Shown here: piece after piece, positions 1 to 8,849 of the stretch
Layout of the letters: each line of letters begins with the position of its first letter
Numbering within the stretch: the stretch's first letter is position 1
NCBI RefSeq assembly: GCF_029892105.1
Contig: NZ_JARZAJ010000017.1
Span: forward strand, 62,001-126,000
Direction: 5' to 3'
Length of the DNA stretch: 64,000 bases
Source of the DNA: Kitasatospora sp. GP82
Lineage (GTDB): Bacteria > Actinomycetota > Actinomycetes > Streptomycetales > Streptomycetaceae
Translations under genes and position numbers: made by a program
Notes under the pieces: model-generated
Databases searched by the model: none
Seen by the model: only the letters and a program-made list of their open reading frames with translations
What the model was told of the DNA's origin: nothing

Positions 1-201
1 GCCGACGGTGGCCCGGCCGCGTCTGCGGCCCTCGGCCACCTCCATTTCGGAGATGTCGCCCCACCACTGGCTGCCCTGGGGCAGGGCCGTGGTGCGGAGG
101 CCGCCCACCGGTCGGCCGTTGACGCAGATCTGCCAGCGGCGGCTGCGGCCGCCTCCGGGCACGGGCTCCTCGGGGCGCTCGGGGCGCAGCGTGGTGGTCA
201 T
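1..201 (-). CDS. GNAT-type acetyltransferase, N-terminal part
   Basis: Only the first 67 codons are inside the window; the gene runs off the left edge. The ATG at 201 follows a GGGAG ribosome binding site 7 nt upstream. The visible part contains WQICVNGRPVGG and ends in GRRRGRATVG, which reads like the start of the acetyl-CoA-binding motif of small actinobacterial GNAT proteins. The substrate cannot be inferred. It lies downstream of pabC in the same orientation, 195 bp away, and may be read from the same transcript. Confidence 0.6.
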   Translation of the reverse strand, partial: MTTTLRPERPEEPVPGGGRSRRWQICVNGRPVGGLRTTALPQGSQWWGDISEMEVAEGRRRGRATVG

Positions 202-396
202 GAGTGCTCCCTTCCCCATCCCCGCCGTTCTCTATCCGGGCTCGCCCGTCCCAGCCGGCCGGAAGCCGCCCGCGGGACGGTCGATCGGCCCAACACGTCT
301 GCCACCCAAGCGGTTTGGGCTTGCGGAGACGGCCCGGACGGGCACCGGCCCTGCACGGTGCCCGTGCGCCGTGCGGAGGATTCCCAGCGGATTCTC

Positions 397-1230
397 TCAG
401 GGGTCGATGTCGTCCGCGCTGCGCTCGGCGAACTGGGCCATGGCCTTGAGGGTGACCGGGCCCGGGGTGGGCGCGAGGTCGCGGGTGTCGACGCGGGTGA
501 CGGCCTGGACGTCGCGGGTGGTGGAGGTGAGGAAGACCTCCTCGGCCTGCTGGAGGGCTTCGAAGGGAAGGTCCCTCTCCTCGGCGCCGGTCCAGTCGAT
601 CACCAGTTGCCGGGTGATGCCGGCCAGGCAGCCGGAGGCGAGCGTCGGGGTGAGCAGCCGGCCGCCCAGGACGACGAAGACGTTGGAGCCGGTGCCCTCG
701 CAGAGGCGCCCCGCGGTGTTGGCGAACAGGGCCTCGGAGGCTCCGGCCCGGTGTGCGGCGGCGAGGGCGACCACGTTCTCGGCGTACGAGGTGGTCTTCA
801 GGCCGGCCACGGCGCTGTGCTCGTTGCGACGCCAGGGGACGGTCTGGACTGCGGTGGTGTCGGGCCTCGGGGCGGCGCTGCCGATGGCGACGACGAGGGT
901 GGCGGGGGCGGTGCCGCGCTCGGAGCTGAGCGGGGAGATCCCGCCGGTGTAGGTGATCCTGACCCGGCCCAGCGGCATCGGGTTGGCGGTGAGGACCCGC
1001 TCGACGCCCTCGCGGACCCGGTCGTGGTCCGGATCCGGCAGGCCCAGGCCGCGGGCGGAGCGGGTCAGCCGCTCCAGGTGGCGGGTGAGCGCGAAGGCTC
1101 GTCCTTCCACCGCCTTGACCGTCTCGAACACGCCGTCACCGACGGTGAGTCCGTGGTCGAGGACGGAGACCATCGCGTCGCCGCTCGCGAGCAGGGAACC
1201 GTTGACCCAGATTCCGGTCGGATTCGACAT
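397..1230 (-). CDS. pabC: Aminodeoxychorismate lyase (PLP fold type IV)
   Basis: 277 residues, the normal size for PabC and branched-chain aminotransferase-like fold-type IV PLP enzymes. Family signatures seen in order: IWVNG at the N-terminus, VSVLDHGLTVGDGVFETV (residues about 20-37), LKTTSYAENVVA with the expected Schiff-base lysine (about 140), and LFANTAGRLCEGTGSNVFVV (about 165-185). PabC releases pyruvate from aminodeoxychorismate to give 4-aminobenzoate for folate. The start is ATG 1230, 32 bp after the pabB stop, so the two are almost certainly co-transcribed. The neighbour makes the substrate, which favours PabC over a D-amino-acid or branched-chain aminotransferase. Confidence 0.88.
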   Translation of the reverse strand: MSNPTGIWVNGSLLASGDAMVSVLDHGLTVGDGVFETVKAVEGRAFALTRHLERLTRSARGLGLPDPDHDRVREGVERVLTANPMPLGRVRITYTGGISPLSSERGTAPATLVVAIGSAAPRPDTTAVQTVPWRRNEHSAVAGLKTTSYAENVVALAAAHRAGASEALFANTAGRLCEGTGSNVFVVLGGRLLTPTLASGCLAGITRQLVIDWTGAEERDLPFEALQQAEEVFLTSTTRDVQAVTRVDTRDLAPTPGPVTLKAMAQFAERSADDIDP

Positions 1231-1262
1231 GACGGGCAGCTCCTCGGGTGGGGGCGGGCGGG

Positions 1263-2318
1263 TCAGTACGTACCGGTGCCCGACGCTATCGCGACGAGGC
1301 GGGCGGCCTTGAGTTCGGTCTCGTCCCATTCGCGCTCGGGATCGGAGCCCCAGGTGATCCCGGCGCCGGTGCCGAAGCACAGGACGGGGTCCTTGCCGCT
1401 GCGGTCGATCCAGAACGTACGGATGCCGACGGCGAGTTCGGCCTCTCCCCGGTCCGCGTCGACCCAGCCGACCGCACCGCAGTACGGTCCGCGCGGGGCG
1501 GTCTCCAGGGCGTCGATGATCCTCAGCGCGCTGGACTTCGGCGCACCGGTGACGGAGCCGGGCGGGAAGGTCGCGCCGAGGAGTTCGGGCCAGCCAGCGT
1601 CCTCGCGCAGGGTGCCCCGGACGGTGGAGACGAGGTGCACCAGACCCGGGTGCTTCTCGACCACACACAGGTCGGGGACGGTGACGCTGCCGGTGGCGCA
1701 GACCCGGCCGAGGTCGTTGCGGACCAGGTCCACGATCATCACGTTCTCGGCGTGGTCCTTGTCCAGCAGGTCGTGCTCGGTACGGCCGGTGCCCTTGATC
1801 GGCCCCGAGGAGACGGTGCGGCCGTCGCGGCGCAGGTAGAGCTCGGGTGAGGCGGTGGCGATCTCGACGCCGTGCTCGGGCAGCCGGATCGTCCCTGCGT
1901 ACGGGGCGGGGTTGCCGTGGGCGAGCAGTCCGGTGAGGGAGTCGATGTCGCTGCGGGCGGGGTCGGGCAGGGGCGCGGAGAGGACACGGCAGAGGTTGGC
2001 CTGGTAGACCTCGCCGGCCGCGATGTGCTCGCGGATGCGGCGGACTCCGGCCGTGTAGGCCTCCCGGTCGAGCGAGCTGTGCCAGCCGTCGGCCCTCGGC
2101 CCGAGCCAGCCGTCGGTGCGCGGTGGCGCCGGATCAAGGCGGACGTCGTCGAAGCGGGCGCAGGTGAGACGGCCTTCGAAGTCGTACGCGACGGCCCAGA
2201 ATCCGGCGGAGTCGAGGGCGGCCGGATCCGAGGTGACCTCACGCAGCCCGGTCGCGAGGCGGCCGCCGAAGCGGGCTATCGGGGCGGCGGGGTCAGGGGC
2301 GGTGATGCGGCCGGACAC
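1263..2318 (-). CDS. pabB: Aminodeoxychorismate synthase component I
   Basis: 351-residue chorismate-binding enzyme. The catalytic block contains SSGPIKGTGRT, VDLVRNDLGRVC, PGLVHLVSTVRG, FPPGSVTGAPK and GAVGWVD, all typical of the anthranilate/aminodeoxychorismate synthase family. The lysine in PIKGT is the residue that separates PabB from TrpE, which has PIAGT, so this is read as aminodeoxychorismate synthase. The protein has the C-terminal catalytic domain but only a short N-terminal part compared with full-length TrpE. GTG at 2318 lies 5 nt after AGGAG. No glutamine amidotransferase subunit is next to it; PabA/TrpG must come from elsewhere. It forms a two-gene unit with pabC. Confidence 0.9.
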   Translation of the reverse strand: MSGRITAPDPAAPIARFGGRLATGLREVTSDPAALDSAGFWAVAYDFEGRLTCARFDDVRLDPAPPRTDGWLGPRADGWHSSLDREAYTAGVRRIREHIAAGEVYQANLCRVLSAPLPDPARSDIDSLTGLLAHGNPAPYAGTIRLPEHGVEIATASPELYLRRDGRTVSSGPIKGTGRTEHDLLDKDHAENVMIVDLVRNDLGRVCATGSVTVPDLCVVEKHPGLVHLVSTVRGTLREDAGWPELLGATFPPGSVTGAPKSSALRIIDALETAPRGPYCGAVGWVDADRGEAELAVGIRTFWIDRSGKDPVLCFGTGAGITWGSDPEREWDETELKAARLVAIASGTGTY

Positions 2319-2621
2319 GGTTCTCCTGCACGGATTCGGTGCTGCTCCGCGCGGGCGTGGGCGCGGGGGTGAGGCGATGGGCTGGTGGCTGAAGTGTAGG
2401 TCTCAAGGGGTGGGCACTGCGGTCCGCGCGCTGGTCTGCGGCCACCGCGGCGCATCGAGGGGCGTGCTTCGGCCACTGCCCGAAGCGCCGAGGTGGGGTT
2501 CGCCACGGGACGTCTGCGCGGATCGTCCGCGGGCGGACGGCAGAGCCCTCGGAAGGGGTCCGGGACGGCTGACGGGGCACCATCTCCACCGCACCTCGGT
2601 GGCACGCTGCGGGAACGGAAT
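2319..2621. other. Intergenic region between pabB and the tRNA operon
   Basis: No convincing gene on either strand; open frames here are GC-skew shadows without ribosome binding sites. It should hold the pabB promoter on the minus strand, but I see no clear hexamers for it. Confidence 0.5.
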
Positions 2622-2649
2622 TTGAGCTGGCCCAGGTTTCCGCTAAAGT
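2622..2649 (+). promoter_or_regulatory. Candidate promoter of the tRNA operon
   Basis: TTGAGC at 2622-2627 and TAAAGT at 2644-2649 with a 16-bp spacer, close to the housekeeping sigma consensus. Transcription would begin near 2656, about 50 nt before tRNA-Gly. It is AT-richer than its surroundings, as expected of a strong stable-RNA promoter. Confidence 0.6.
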
Positions 2650-2706
2650 TCAACACGTCGCCGGGACACGGAGCCGCAGGAAAGCGGTGAAGGGCCCGGG
2701 AGACAG

Positions 2707-2779
2707 GCGGACGTGGCTCAGTTGGTAGAGCATCACCTTGCCAAGGTGAGGGTCGCGAGTTCGAATCTCGTCGTCCGCT
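2707..2779 (+). tRNA. tRNA-Gly (GCC)
   Basis: Cloverleaf with acceptor arms GCGGACG (2707-2713) and CGTCCGC (2772-2778), anticodon loop TTGCCAA with anticodon GCC, a GTTCGAATC T-loop and a T discriminator base. CCA is not encoded. First gene of a five-tRNA operon. Confidence 0.95.
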
Positions 2780-2818
2780 CGATGGAGAACAGGGTAAGAT
2801 CGTTCTCCTCAGTTGCCT

Positions 2819-2889
2819 GGTGGAGTGGCCGAGAGGCGAGGCAACGGCCTGCAAAGCCGTGTACACGGGTTCAAATCCCGTCTCCACCT
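2819..2889 (+). tRNA. tRNA-Cys (GCA)
   Basis: Acceptor arms GGTGGAG (2819-2825) and CTCCACC (2882-2888). Anticodon stem ACGGC/GCCGT encloses loop CTGCAAA with anticodon GCA. The T-loop is GTTCAAATC. CCA is not encoded; second gene of the operon. Confidence 0.95.
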
Positions 2890-2925
2890 CCAAGGGGTTC
2901 CCCTGGTTCGCCAGGGGGCCTCCCC

Positions 2926-2997
<72 letters not shown>

Positions 2998-3040
2998 CCT
3001 GCGGAGCCCTCAGGGGCCTGACGTAGCATCGCCTTACCAG

Positions 3041-3112
<72 letters not shown>

Positions 3113-3153
3113 CTCGGATCCCTATGGGGTCTGACGCAGTACCGCCTTACCAG

Positions 3154-3225
<72 letters not shown>

Positions 3226-3234
3226 CAGCAAGAT

Positions 3235-3269
3235 CGAAGGCCGTGATCCTCACCGGGTCACGGCCTTCG
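3235..3269 (+). terminator. Terminator of the tRNA operon
   Basis: Perfect 12-bp stem CGAAGGCCGTGA/TCACGGCCTTCG with an 11-nt loop, directly after the last tRNA. There is no long U-run, as is common in this group. Confidence 0.8.
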
Positions 3270-3337
3270 GCACGTTCTGAGGCAAGCGCAGTCCGAGGTA
3301 TGCGCAGTCCGAGGTGAACGCAGCAGGCAGAAGAAGA

Positions 3338-3382
3338 GGTGCCGGGTACGGAAGGCCCTCACCGACCTCCGCACCCGGCACC
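3338..3382 (-). terminator. Terminator of the small membrane-protein gene
   Basis: Stem GGTGCCGGGT (3338-3347) pairs with ACCCGGCACC (3373-3382) across a 25-nt loop. On the minus strand it is followed by TCTTCTTCT, a U-rich tail, so it probably ends the transcript of the gene at 3481-3651. Confidence 0.6.
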
Positions 3383-3480
3383 TGTATCTGCCGAGGAGCA
3401 GTACGCACCGCCTCCGCCCGTCCGCGTCTTTCCCTGACGGCGCGTGCTGTTCTCGGCAGGCGCTCACCCTTCCCCAAGGG

Positions 3481-3651
3481 TCAGCGCCCGATCAGATCGG
3501 CGACCGCCTTCGTCTGTGTCGCCAGTTGTTCCCAGCCGCCGAAGAGCACCAGCAGCAGAACCGCACAGGGCAGAGCCATGGCTATGGCAACCGCCGGGTG
3601 CCTGGTGCTTCCGGACTGCGGCGACCGCTTGAAGCGGGACCTGTCGGCCAT
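3481..3651 (-). CDS. Small single-pass membrane protein, 56 residues
   Basis: A short gene with good support. ATG 3651 lies behind GGGGAGGA at a spacing of about 7 nt, the frame is open for 56 codons to TGA at 3481, and a terminator hairpin follows. The product has a basic N-terminus (MADRSRFKRSPQ), one hydrophobic helix at residues about 20-39 (ending in LLLVLFGG), and a short polar tail ending in AVADLIGR. Predicted topology is N-in, one membrane span. I do not recognise the family. It is transcribed convergently to the tRNA operon and divergently from the Ser/Thr kinase. Confidence 0.65.
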   Translation of the reverse strand: MADRSRFKRSPQSGSTRHPAVAIAMALPCAVLLLVLFGGWEQLATQTKAVADLIGR

Positions 3652-4114
3652 GATCGTGCTCCTCCCCGTGCCTTGCTGCCGATACCGGCCACGGATGGTG
3701 TGTCCGGATCTACGCGGTGGGCGGTTTACCTCGGGGGACGAGCCGGCCGCCCACCGCTGAGATCAACGGTATTCGCGGAGCCGTGCCCAGTCGTCATGCC
3801 CGCGTACCGTTCTCCTGGCCTTCCGAAGGATGATGCGGAGCGGGCAGGACTACTACCGCAGGGGGAGACGGGTTCGATCGGATCCCCGAGGGAACCCCGA
3901 GACCGTCCCCGAGGGGCTGCTCCGCCGCTGGTCAGCGGGGTGGCTCCGAGCCCTCGCCGAGGGCGGATCGGTCTGAGTCCGACAATCGGACCGGCACCAC
4001 GGGTGTTGCGTATCAGCACACCGCAGCACGCAGTCCGTAAGCTGTGCCAGAAGGATTTCTGACGGTGCCCCATCCGACGGGGGCTCACCCCACAGGCTGG
4101 ACGGGAACACGGAC
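3652..4114. other. Intergenic region upstream of the Ser/Thr kinase
   Basis: 463 bp with no supported gene. It contains several small GC hairpins, such as CCCCGAGGGG near 3908 and CCGCTG/CAGCGG near 3925. A possible -10, TAAGCT at 4038-4043, precedes the kinase start but lacks an obvious -35. Confidence 0.4.
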
Positions 4115-6220
4115 ATGGCGATGACGCGGCTGCGGCGTGAGGACCCCCGCATCGTCGGTCCGTACCGACTGCACCGGCGGCTGGGCGCCGGCGGGATGGG
4201 CGTGGTCTACCTCGGCTCCGACCGCAAGGGGCAGCGCGTCGCGCTCAAGCTGATCCGCGCCGAGCTGGCCGGGGACCCGGAGTTCCGCACCCGTTTCGCA
4301 CGGGAGATCGCGGCCGCCTCGCGGATCCGGGGCGGCTGCACCGCGCGGGTGGTGGGCTCCGACATCGAGGCCGACCGACCGTGGCTGGCCACCGCGTACG
4401 TCCCCGGGCCCTCGCTCTACAAGCGGGTCGGCGACGACGGACCGCTGCCCTGGGCCGAAGCCGCCAGAGTCGGCGCCGCGCTGGCCGACGGGCTGGTCAA
4501 GGTGCACGAGGCCGGGGTCGTGCACCGCGACCTCAAGCCCTCGAACATCCTGCTCTCCCCCAAGGGTCCCCGGATCATCGACTTCGGCATCGCCTGGTCG
4601 CGCGGGGCGAGCACGCTGACGCACGTCGGTACGGCCGTGGGCTCGCCCGGCTTCCTGGCGCCCGAGCAGGTACGCGGAGCCTCGGTCACCCCCGCGACGG
4701 ACGTCTTCGCCTTCGGCGCGACCCTGGCGTACGCGCTGACGGGAGACTCTCCGTTCGGCTCCGGGGCGTCCTCGGAAGTGCTGCTGTACCGGGTGGTCCA
4801 CGAGGAGCCCGACCTGTCGGCGGTGCCGCCGCCACTGGCGCCGCTGGTACGGGCGTGCCTGGCCAAGGAGCCGACGGAGCGGCCGGGGGCGGCGGCACTG
4901 CACGAGCGGCTGACCGAGCTCGCCGCACGGGCTGCGGCGCTGGGCTCCTCCGCCGGTCCGTCGTGGGGCGGCACGACGGCGCCCCAGACGGGTAATCCCG
5001 ACGGCACAGGCAGCGCTGCGGCCGACGGCCCTGCGGCCGACGGCCCTGCGGCCGGCGGCCCGGCCGGGGCTCTGGCCGGGCCGCCTGCGGACAGCGGGCG
5101 AGGCCGGGGCGGCTCGGCAGCCTCGGGCCCCGGGCGGGTGCTGGGGCCGTGGGCCGCGGCGCAGCGGGCCGCCGCCCAGCGCGCGAGCGCCCGGGCCGCG
5201 CAGCAGGCAGCCGCCCACCAGGCCGCCGGCCAACGGGGTGGCGGGGCACAGGGCGTACCGGCGGGGGCGCAGCGCCGCCCCGGCGCGCAGTCTGCGACAG
5301 CGCCGATGCCGCATCCTGACCTGGGACAGGAGACAGGTCAGGAGGGCGTGCGGGAGCGGCAGCCGAGGCGTGAGCAGCCGCAGTCGGCGAGGGAGCGCCA
5401 GACTCCCTCGCCGGGGCGTCGTCCGGTCAGGCCACGGGATCGTCAGCACACGCCGGCGCCCGGTCGGCCTTCGGAGGCCCGGCGTCGGCTGCTGCGGCAG
5501 CGAGTGGTGGTCTTCGTGACCGTCACGGTCGGGGTGGCGCTGGCGATTGCGGCGGCCCAGGGGTGCGAGAACCGGAGCAACCAGGGGCAGGGGCGTCCGA
5601 GCGGCGCATCCGCGTCGCCGTCCGCACCGGGGGCCGGGCTCTCGGTGGACGATGCTCCGCAGTCGTCCCCGCAGTCCTCCCCGCCGGCGTCGCCGACGCC
5701 GTTCGCGGCGGTCGCACACGGGACCGGGGATGCCGTGCTCGGGCCTGCGGTCGGTGCGGTGCCGACCGTTGACTGGTCCAATCGCAGCTACTCCGACCCG
5801 ACGGGTGGCCCCGCGATCCGCCTGCGGGACGGGCATTCCACGGAGGGCGCCCAGGTCGCGCTGAGCACGGCCCTGCCCGCCCGGTACCGGGACGCTCCGG
5901 CGGCGCTGGTGGTGCTGCGGCGGGCCGAGGGTGCGGTACCGGTGGATCTGGTGGAGCTGTTCGCCTTCAGCGGTGGCACACCCGTCCTGCTGGCCTCCCG
6001 TACCTCGGTGGCCGACCCACAGGCGGCGACGACCTGGCGGGTCGACAACGGCGCGCTCGTGCGCGAGGAGCGGATCTCCCAGACGGGCGCGGGATCGACC
6101 ACCCGCTACACCGTCCGGGGCGACGGCACCCTGGAGGAGTCCTGGCCGGGCGCCGGGGTCACCGGCGGTACGGGAGGTACCGCGACTCCGGCCACCGGGT
6201 CGGGCGGCGCCTCCGGCTGA
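4115..6220 (+). CDS. Membrane Ser/Thr protein kinase (PknB/Hanks type)
   Basis: 701 residues. Kinase domain at residues about 15-275: glycine loop GAGGMGVVY (24-32), ATP-binding lysine in VALKL (K45), catalytic HRDLKPSN (H137-N144), DFG at 156-158 and APEQV. All catalytic residues are present, so it should be active. A Gly/Ala/Pro/Gln-rich linker (about 290-460) leads to one membrane helix (about 464-482, VVVFVTVTVGVALAIAAAQG). The external C-terminal domain of about 220 residues has no PASTA repeats; its ligand is unknown. Start chosen at ATG 4115 because the conserved domain begins only 15 residues later. No partner phosphatase is nearby. Confidence 0.88.
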   Translation: MAMTRLRREDPRIVGPYRLHRRLGAGGMGVVYLGSDRKGQRVALKLIRAELAGDPEFRTRFAREIAAASRIRGGCTARVVGSDIEADRPWLATAYVPGPSLYKRVGDDGPLPWAEAARVGAALADGLVKVHEAGVVHRDLKPSNILLSPKGPRIIDFGIAWSRGASTLTHVGTAVGSPGFLAPEQVRGASVTPATDVFAFGATLAYALTGDSPFGSGASSEVLLYRVVHEEPDLSAVPPPLAPLVRACLAKEPTERPGAAALHERLTELAARAAALGSSAGPSWGGTTAPQTGNPDGTGSAAADGPAADGPAAGGPAGALAGPPADSGRGRGGSAASGPGRVLGPWAAAQRAAAQRASARAAQQAAAHQAAGQRGGGAQGVPAGAQRRPGAQSATAPMPHPDLGQETGQEGVRERQPRREQPQSARERQTPSPGRRPVRPRDRQHTPAPGRPSEARRRLLRQRVVVFVTVTVGVALAIAAAQGCENRSNQGQGRPSGASASPSAPGAGLSVDDAPQSSPQSSPPASPTPFAAVAHGTGDAVLGPAVGAVPTVDWSNRSYSDPTGGPAIRLRDGHSTEGAQVALSTALPARYRDAPAALVVLRRAEGAVPVDLVELFAFSGGTPVLLASRTSVADPQAATTWRVDNGALVREERISQTGAGSTTRYTVRGDGTLEESWPGAGVTGGTGGTATPATGSGGASG

Positions 6221-6250
6221 ACCGGAGCCCCTCGGGGCGCTCGGTGGGCG

Positions 6251-6273
6251 GCGCCGCGTTCCTGGCGCGGCGC
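6251..6273. terminator. Hairpin between convergent genes
   Basis: Perfect 8-bp stem GCGCCGCG/CGCGGCGC with a 7-nt loop, between the convergent kinase and RNA methyltransferase genes. It could serve both; no U-run. Confidence 0.45.
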
Positions 6274-6401
6274 GCCCGCGACGGCTCGGTGGGACGGCTC
6301 GGTGGGACGGCCGAGCCGGACTGCGGCGCAGGAGGATGGCAGCGGCGATGTGCCCTAGCTGCCCGAATATCCTCCCTGACAGCAGGATTGACGGCCCGTC
6401 A

Positions 6402-7211
6402 TCACGGTGTGGCGCTGACCGCGTAGAAGGCGACGGCGGCTGCGGCGCCGACGTTGAGGGAGTCGACACCGTGGGCCATCGGGATGCGTACCCAGCGGTC
6501 GGCGACGTCCAGCGCACGGCGGGTGAGGCCGTCTCCCTCGGCGCCGAGCATCAGGGCGGCCTTCGGCATCCGGTGCGGCGCCACCTCGGCGAGGTCGGCC
6601 GCCGACTCCGCCGGTGTGAGGGCGAGCAGCTGGAAGCCGGCCGCGCGTACGGTGTCCAGCGCCGCGGGCCACGGGTCCAGACGCGCGTACGGGACGGCGA
6701 AGACGGCGCCCATGGAGACCTTGACGGCCCGCCGGTAGAGGGGGTCGGCGCAGTCCGGGGAGAGCAGGACGGCGTCCATGCCGAGGGCGGCGGCGCTGCG
6801 GAAGATCGCGCCGAGGTTGGTGTGGTCGACCAGGCCCTCCAGGACGGCCACCCGGCGGGCGTCCGCGAGCAGTTCGGCGGCCTCGGGCAGTGGCTTGCGC
6901 TCCATCGAGGCGAGCGCGCCCCGGTGGACGTGGTAGCCGGTGACGGCCTCGGCAAGACCGGGTTCGACCACGTGGACGGGGGCTTCGGCCGCCTCGATGA
7001 CGTCGGACATGACGTCCAGCCACTTGGGAGTCAGCAGCATCGACCGCATCCGGTATCCGGCGGCCAGGGCACGCCGGACGACCTTCTCGCCCTCGGCGAT
7101 GAACAGGCCCTCGGCGGGTTCGCGGCGGCGGCGCAGCTCGACGTCGGTGAGGCCGGTGTAGTCGGCCAGGCGCGGGTCTGCGGGGTCGGTGATGGTGCGG
7201 GGTTCGGACAC
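6402..7211 (-). CDS. SpoU/TrmH-family RNA 2'-O-methyltransferase
   Basis: 269 residues from GTG 7211. SPOUT signatures: EGLVDHTNLGAIFRSAAALGMDAVLLS (motif 1), MLGAEGDGL (motif 2) and IPMAHGVDSLNVGAAAAVAFY (motif 3) form the trefoil-knot SAM site. The N-terminal part (DPRLADYTGLTDVELRRRREP, FIAEGEKVV) is a short RNA-binding region of the L30e-like type. Target RNA unknown; close relatives are annotated as rRNA or tRNA ribose methyltransferases. The start has only a weak ribosome binding site. A longer in-frame extension to 7340 has an untypical Pro/Arg-rich sequence and was rejected. Monocistronic by position. Confidence 0.82.
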   Translation of the reverse strand: MSEPRTITDPADPRLADYTGLTDVELRRRREPAEGLFIAEGEKVVRRALAAGYRMRSMLLTPKWLDVMSDVIEAAEAPVHVVEPGLAEAVTGYHVHRGALASMERKPLPEAAELLADARRVAVLEGLVDHTNLGAIFRSAAALGMDAVLLSPDCADPLYRRAVKVSMGAVFAVPYARLDPWPAALDTVRAAGFQLLALTPAESAADLAEVAPHRMPKAALMLGAEGDGLTRRALDVADRWVRIPMAHGVDSLNVGAAAAVAFYAVSATP

Positions 7212-7516
7212 GAGCCCGATCTTGCCTGGTCGGCGGGCCACGGTCCAAACGCGGGGGCGTCGGCAGGCGGTCGGCGGGGAGGGGCGCGGGGAACTGTGCG
7301 AGGCGGGAGGTGACTGCGGTCGGCCCGGCCCGGTGGGCACCCTGTACCTCGTGCCCTGGTGGGGCGGTGCAACTTGTTCCTGTCGGGCGGGTGCGGCGCC
7401 GGAGTCTTCCGTTTCGCGCAGTTCCCCGCGCCTCTGAAGACGCTGCCGGTCGGCGCACTGGACTGCCTGACCGCTATTCGACTCCCGCTTCGCGCAGCGT
7501 CCTGAGGGGGTTGGGT
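7212..7516. other. Intergenic region with REP-like sequence
   Basis: 305 bp without a gene. It contains GGGGCGCGGGGAACTGTGCG near 7276 and the oppositely oriented CGCAGTTCCCCGCGCC near 7416. These are copies of the dispersed motif also present at 58.9-59.1 kb. Confidence 0.5.
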
Positions 7517-8752
7517 TCAGTGGGTCAGGACGTTCACCACGTCGCCGATGACGATCACGGCGGGTGGCTTGACGCCCTCGGCGGTGATGGTCTCGGCGAC
7601 GGTGGACAGGGTGGCGTCGAGGCGGCGCTGGGCGGCGGTGGTGCCCTCCTGGACGACGGCGACCGGGGTGTCGGTCGCGCGGCCGTACTCGATGAGCTTG
7701 GCGGCGATCTCGCCGATCTTGTCCACGGCCATGAGCAGCACCAGGGTGCCGCTCATCTTCGCGGCGGCCTCCCAGTTGACCAGCGAGCGCGGGTCGTCGG
7801 GGCCGACGTGGCCGGAGATGACGGTGAACTCGTGGGTCATGCCGCGGTGGGTGACCGGGATGCCGACGGCGGCGGGGACGCTGATCGAGCTGGAGATGCC
7901 GGGCACGACGGTGACCGGCAGCCCGGCCTCGGCGCAGGCCAGCAGTTCCTCGCCGCCACGCCCGAAGACGTACGGGTCGCCGCCCTTGAGCCGGACCACG
8001 AACTTGCCCGCCTTGGCGTGCTCGATCAGGGTCTGGTTGATGGCCTCCTGGGCCATGAAGCGGCCGTACGGGATCTTGGAGGCGTCGATCACCTCGACGT
8101 GCGGCGGCAGTTCGGCGAGCAGCTCGCGCGGGGCGAGGCGGTCGGCGACGACCACGTCGGCGTCGGCGAGCAGGCGGCGTCCGCGCACGGTGATCAGGTC
8201 GGGGTCGCCGGGGCCACCGCCGACCAGGGCGACGCCCGCGCCGTGTGCGCGGTACTGGCGCGCGGCGAGGGAACCGTCCCGCAGGCCGTCCACGATGGCG
8301 TTGCGCAGGGCGGCGGAGTGGCGCGGGTCGCCGGTGAGGACCGCGACGGTGGCGCCGCCGTCGTGCCCGCTGGCCGGGGTCCAGGCGGTGGCGGCGGAGG
8401 CGTCGTCGCTGCGGGCGCAGAAGACCCGCAGGCGCTCGGCCTCGGCGCTGACGGCGGCGTTGACGTCCGGGTCGTCGGTGGCGACCAGGGCGTACCAGCT
8501 GTCGGCGAGGTCGCCGTCCCGGTAGCCGCGTCGGTGCCAGGTGAGCTCGCCCGCGTCGGCCATGGCCTGGACGGCGGGCGTGGTGCTCGGCGATATCAGG
8601 TGGATGTCCGCCCCCGCCGCGATCAGCGCGGGCAGCCTGCGCTGGGCGACCTGGCCACCACCGAGCACGACGATGCGTCGGCCGGTGAGCAGCAGTCCGA
8701 CCGGGTACGGGGTGAGGCCCTCGGTGCTGGGGTGCGGGGTCGGCGCGCTCAT
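7517..8752 (-). CDS. cobA: Uroporphyrinogen-III C-methyltransferase with siroheme-synthase N-domain
   Basis: 411 residues. Residues about 15-150 form a Rossmann domain of the CysG-N/precorrin-2 dehydrogenase type (GRRIVVLGGGQVAQRRLPAL, VATDDPDVNAAV). Residues about 165-411 are the SAM-dependent methyltransferase (VALVGGGPGDPDLIT, ADVVVADRL, RLKGGDPYVFGRGGEE, VVPGISSSISVPA, GIPVTHRG, GTLVLLMAV). The first step methylates uroporphyrinogen III to precorrin-2, feeding cobalamin and siroheme; the N-domain may oxidise precorrin-2 to sirohydrochlorin. ATG 8752 follows AGGAG by 8 nt. It lies in a cobalamin cluster but is separated from the BluB-CobT gene by a terminator. The symbol cysG would be equally fair. 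Confidence 0.88.
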   Translation of the reverse strand: MSAPTPHPSTEGLTPYPVGLLLTGRRIVVLGGGQVAQRRLPALIAAGADIHLISPSTTPAVQAMADAGELTWHRRGYRDGDLADSWYALVATDDPDVNAAVSAEAERLRVFCARSDDASAATAWTPASGHDGGATVAVLTGDPRHSAALRNAIVDGLRDGSLAARQYRAHGAGVALVGGGPGDPDLITVRGRRLLADADVVVADRLAPRELLAELPPHVEVIDASKIPYGRFMAQEAINQTLIEHAKAGKFVVRLKGGDPYVFGRGGEELLACAEAGLPVTVVPGISSSISVPAAVGIPVTHRGMTHEFTVISGHVGPDDPRSLVNWEAAAKMSGTLVLLMAVDKIGEIAAKLIEYGRATDTPVAVVQEGTTAAQRRLDATLSTVAETITAEGVKPPAVIVIGDVVNVLTH

Positions 8753-8798
8753 ACGGGTGGCTCCTGGATCGACGGAGGGGGTTGTAGGAGTGTGACGG

Positions 8799-8835
8799 CT
8801 CCCCGTACCGGCGCGCCTCGGCGCGGTACGGGGAG
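8799..8835 (-). terminator. Terminator after the BluB-CobT gene
   Basis: Perfect 12-bp stem CTCCCCGTACCG/CGGTACGGGGAG with a 13-nt loop, 14 bp past the stop codon at 8850. It separates this gene from cobA. Confidence 0.7.
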
Positions 8836-8849
8836 GCAGTCGGCGGGGC

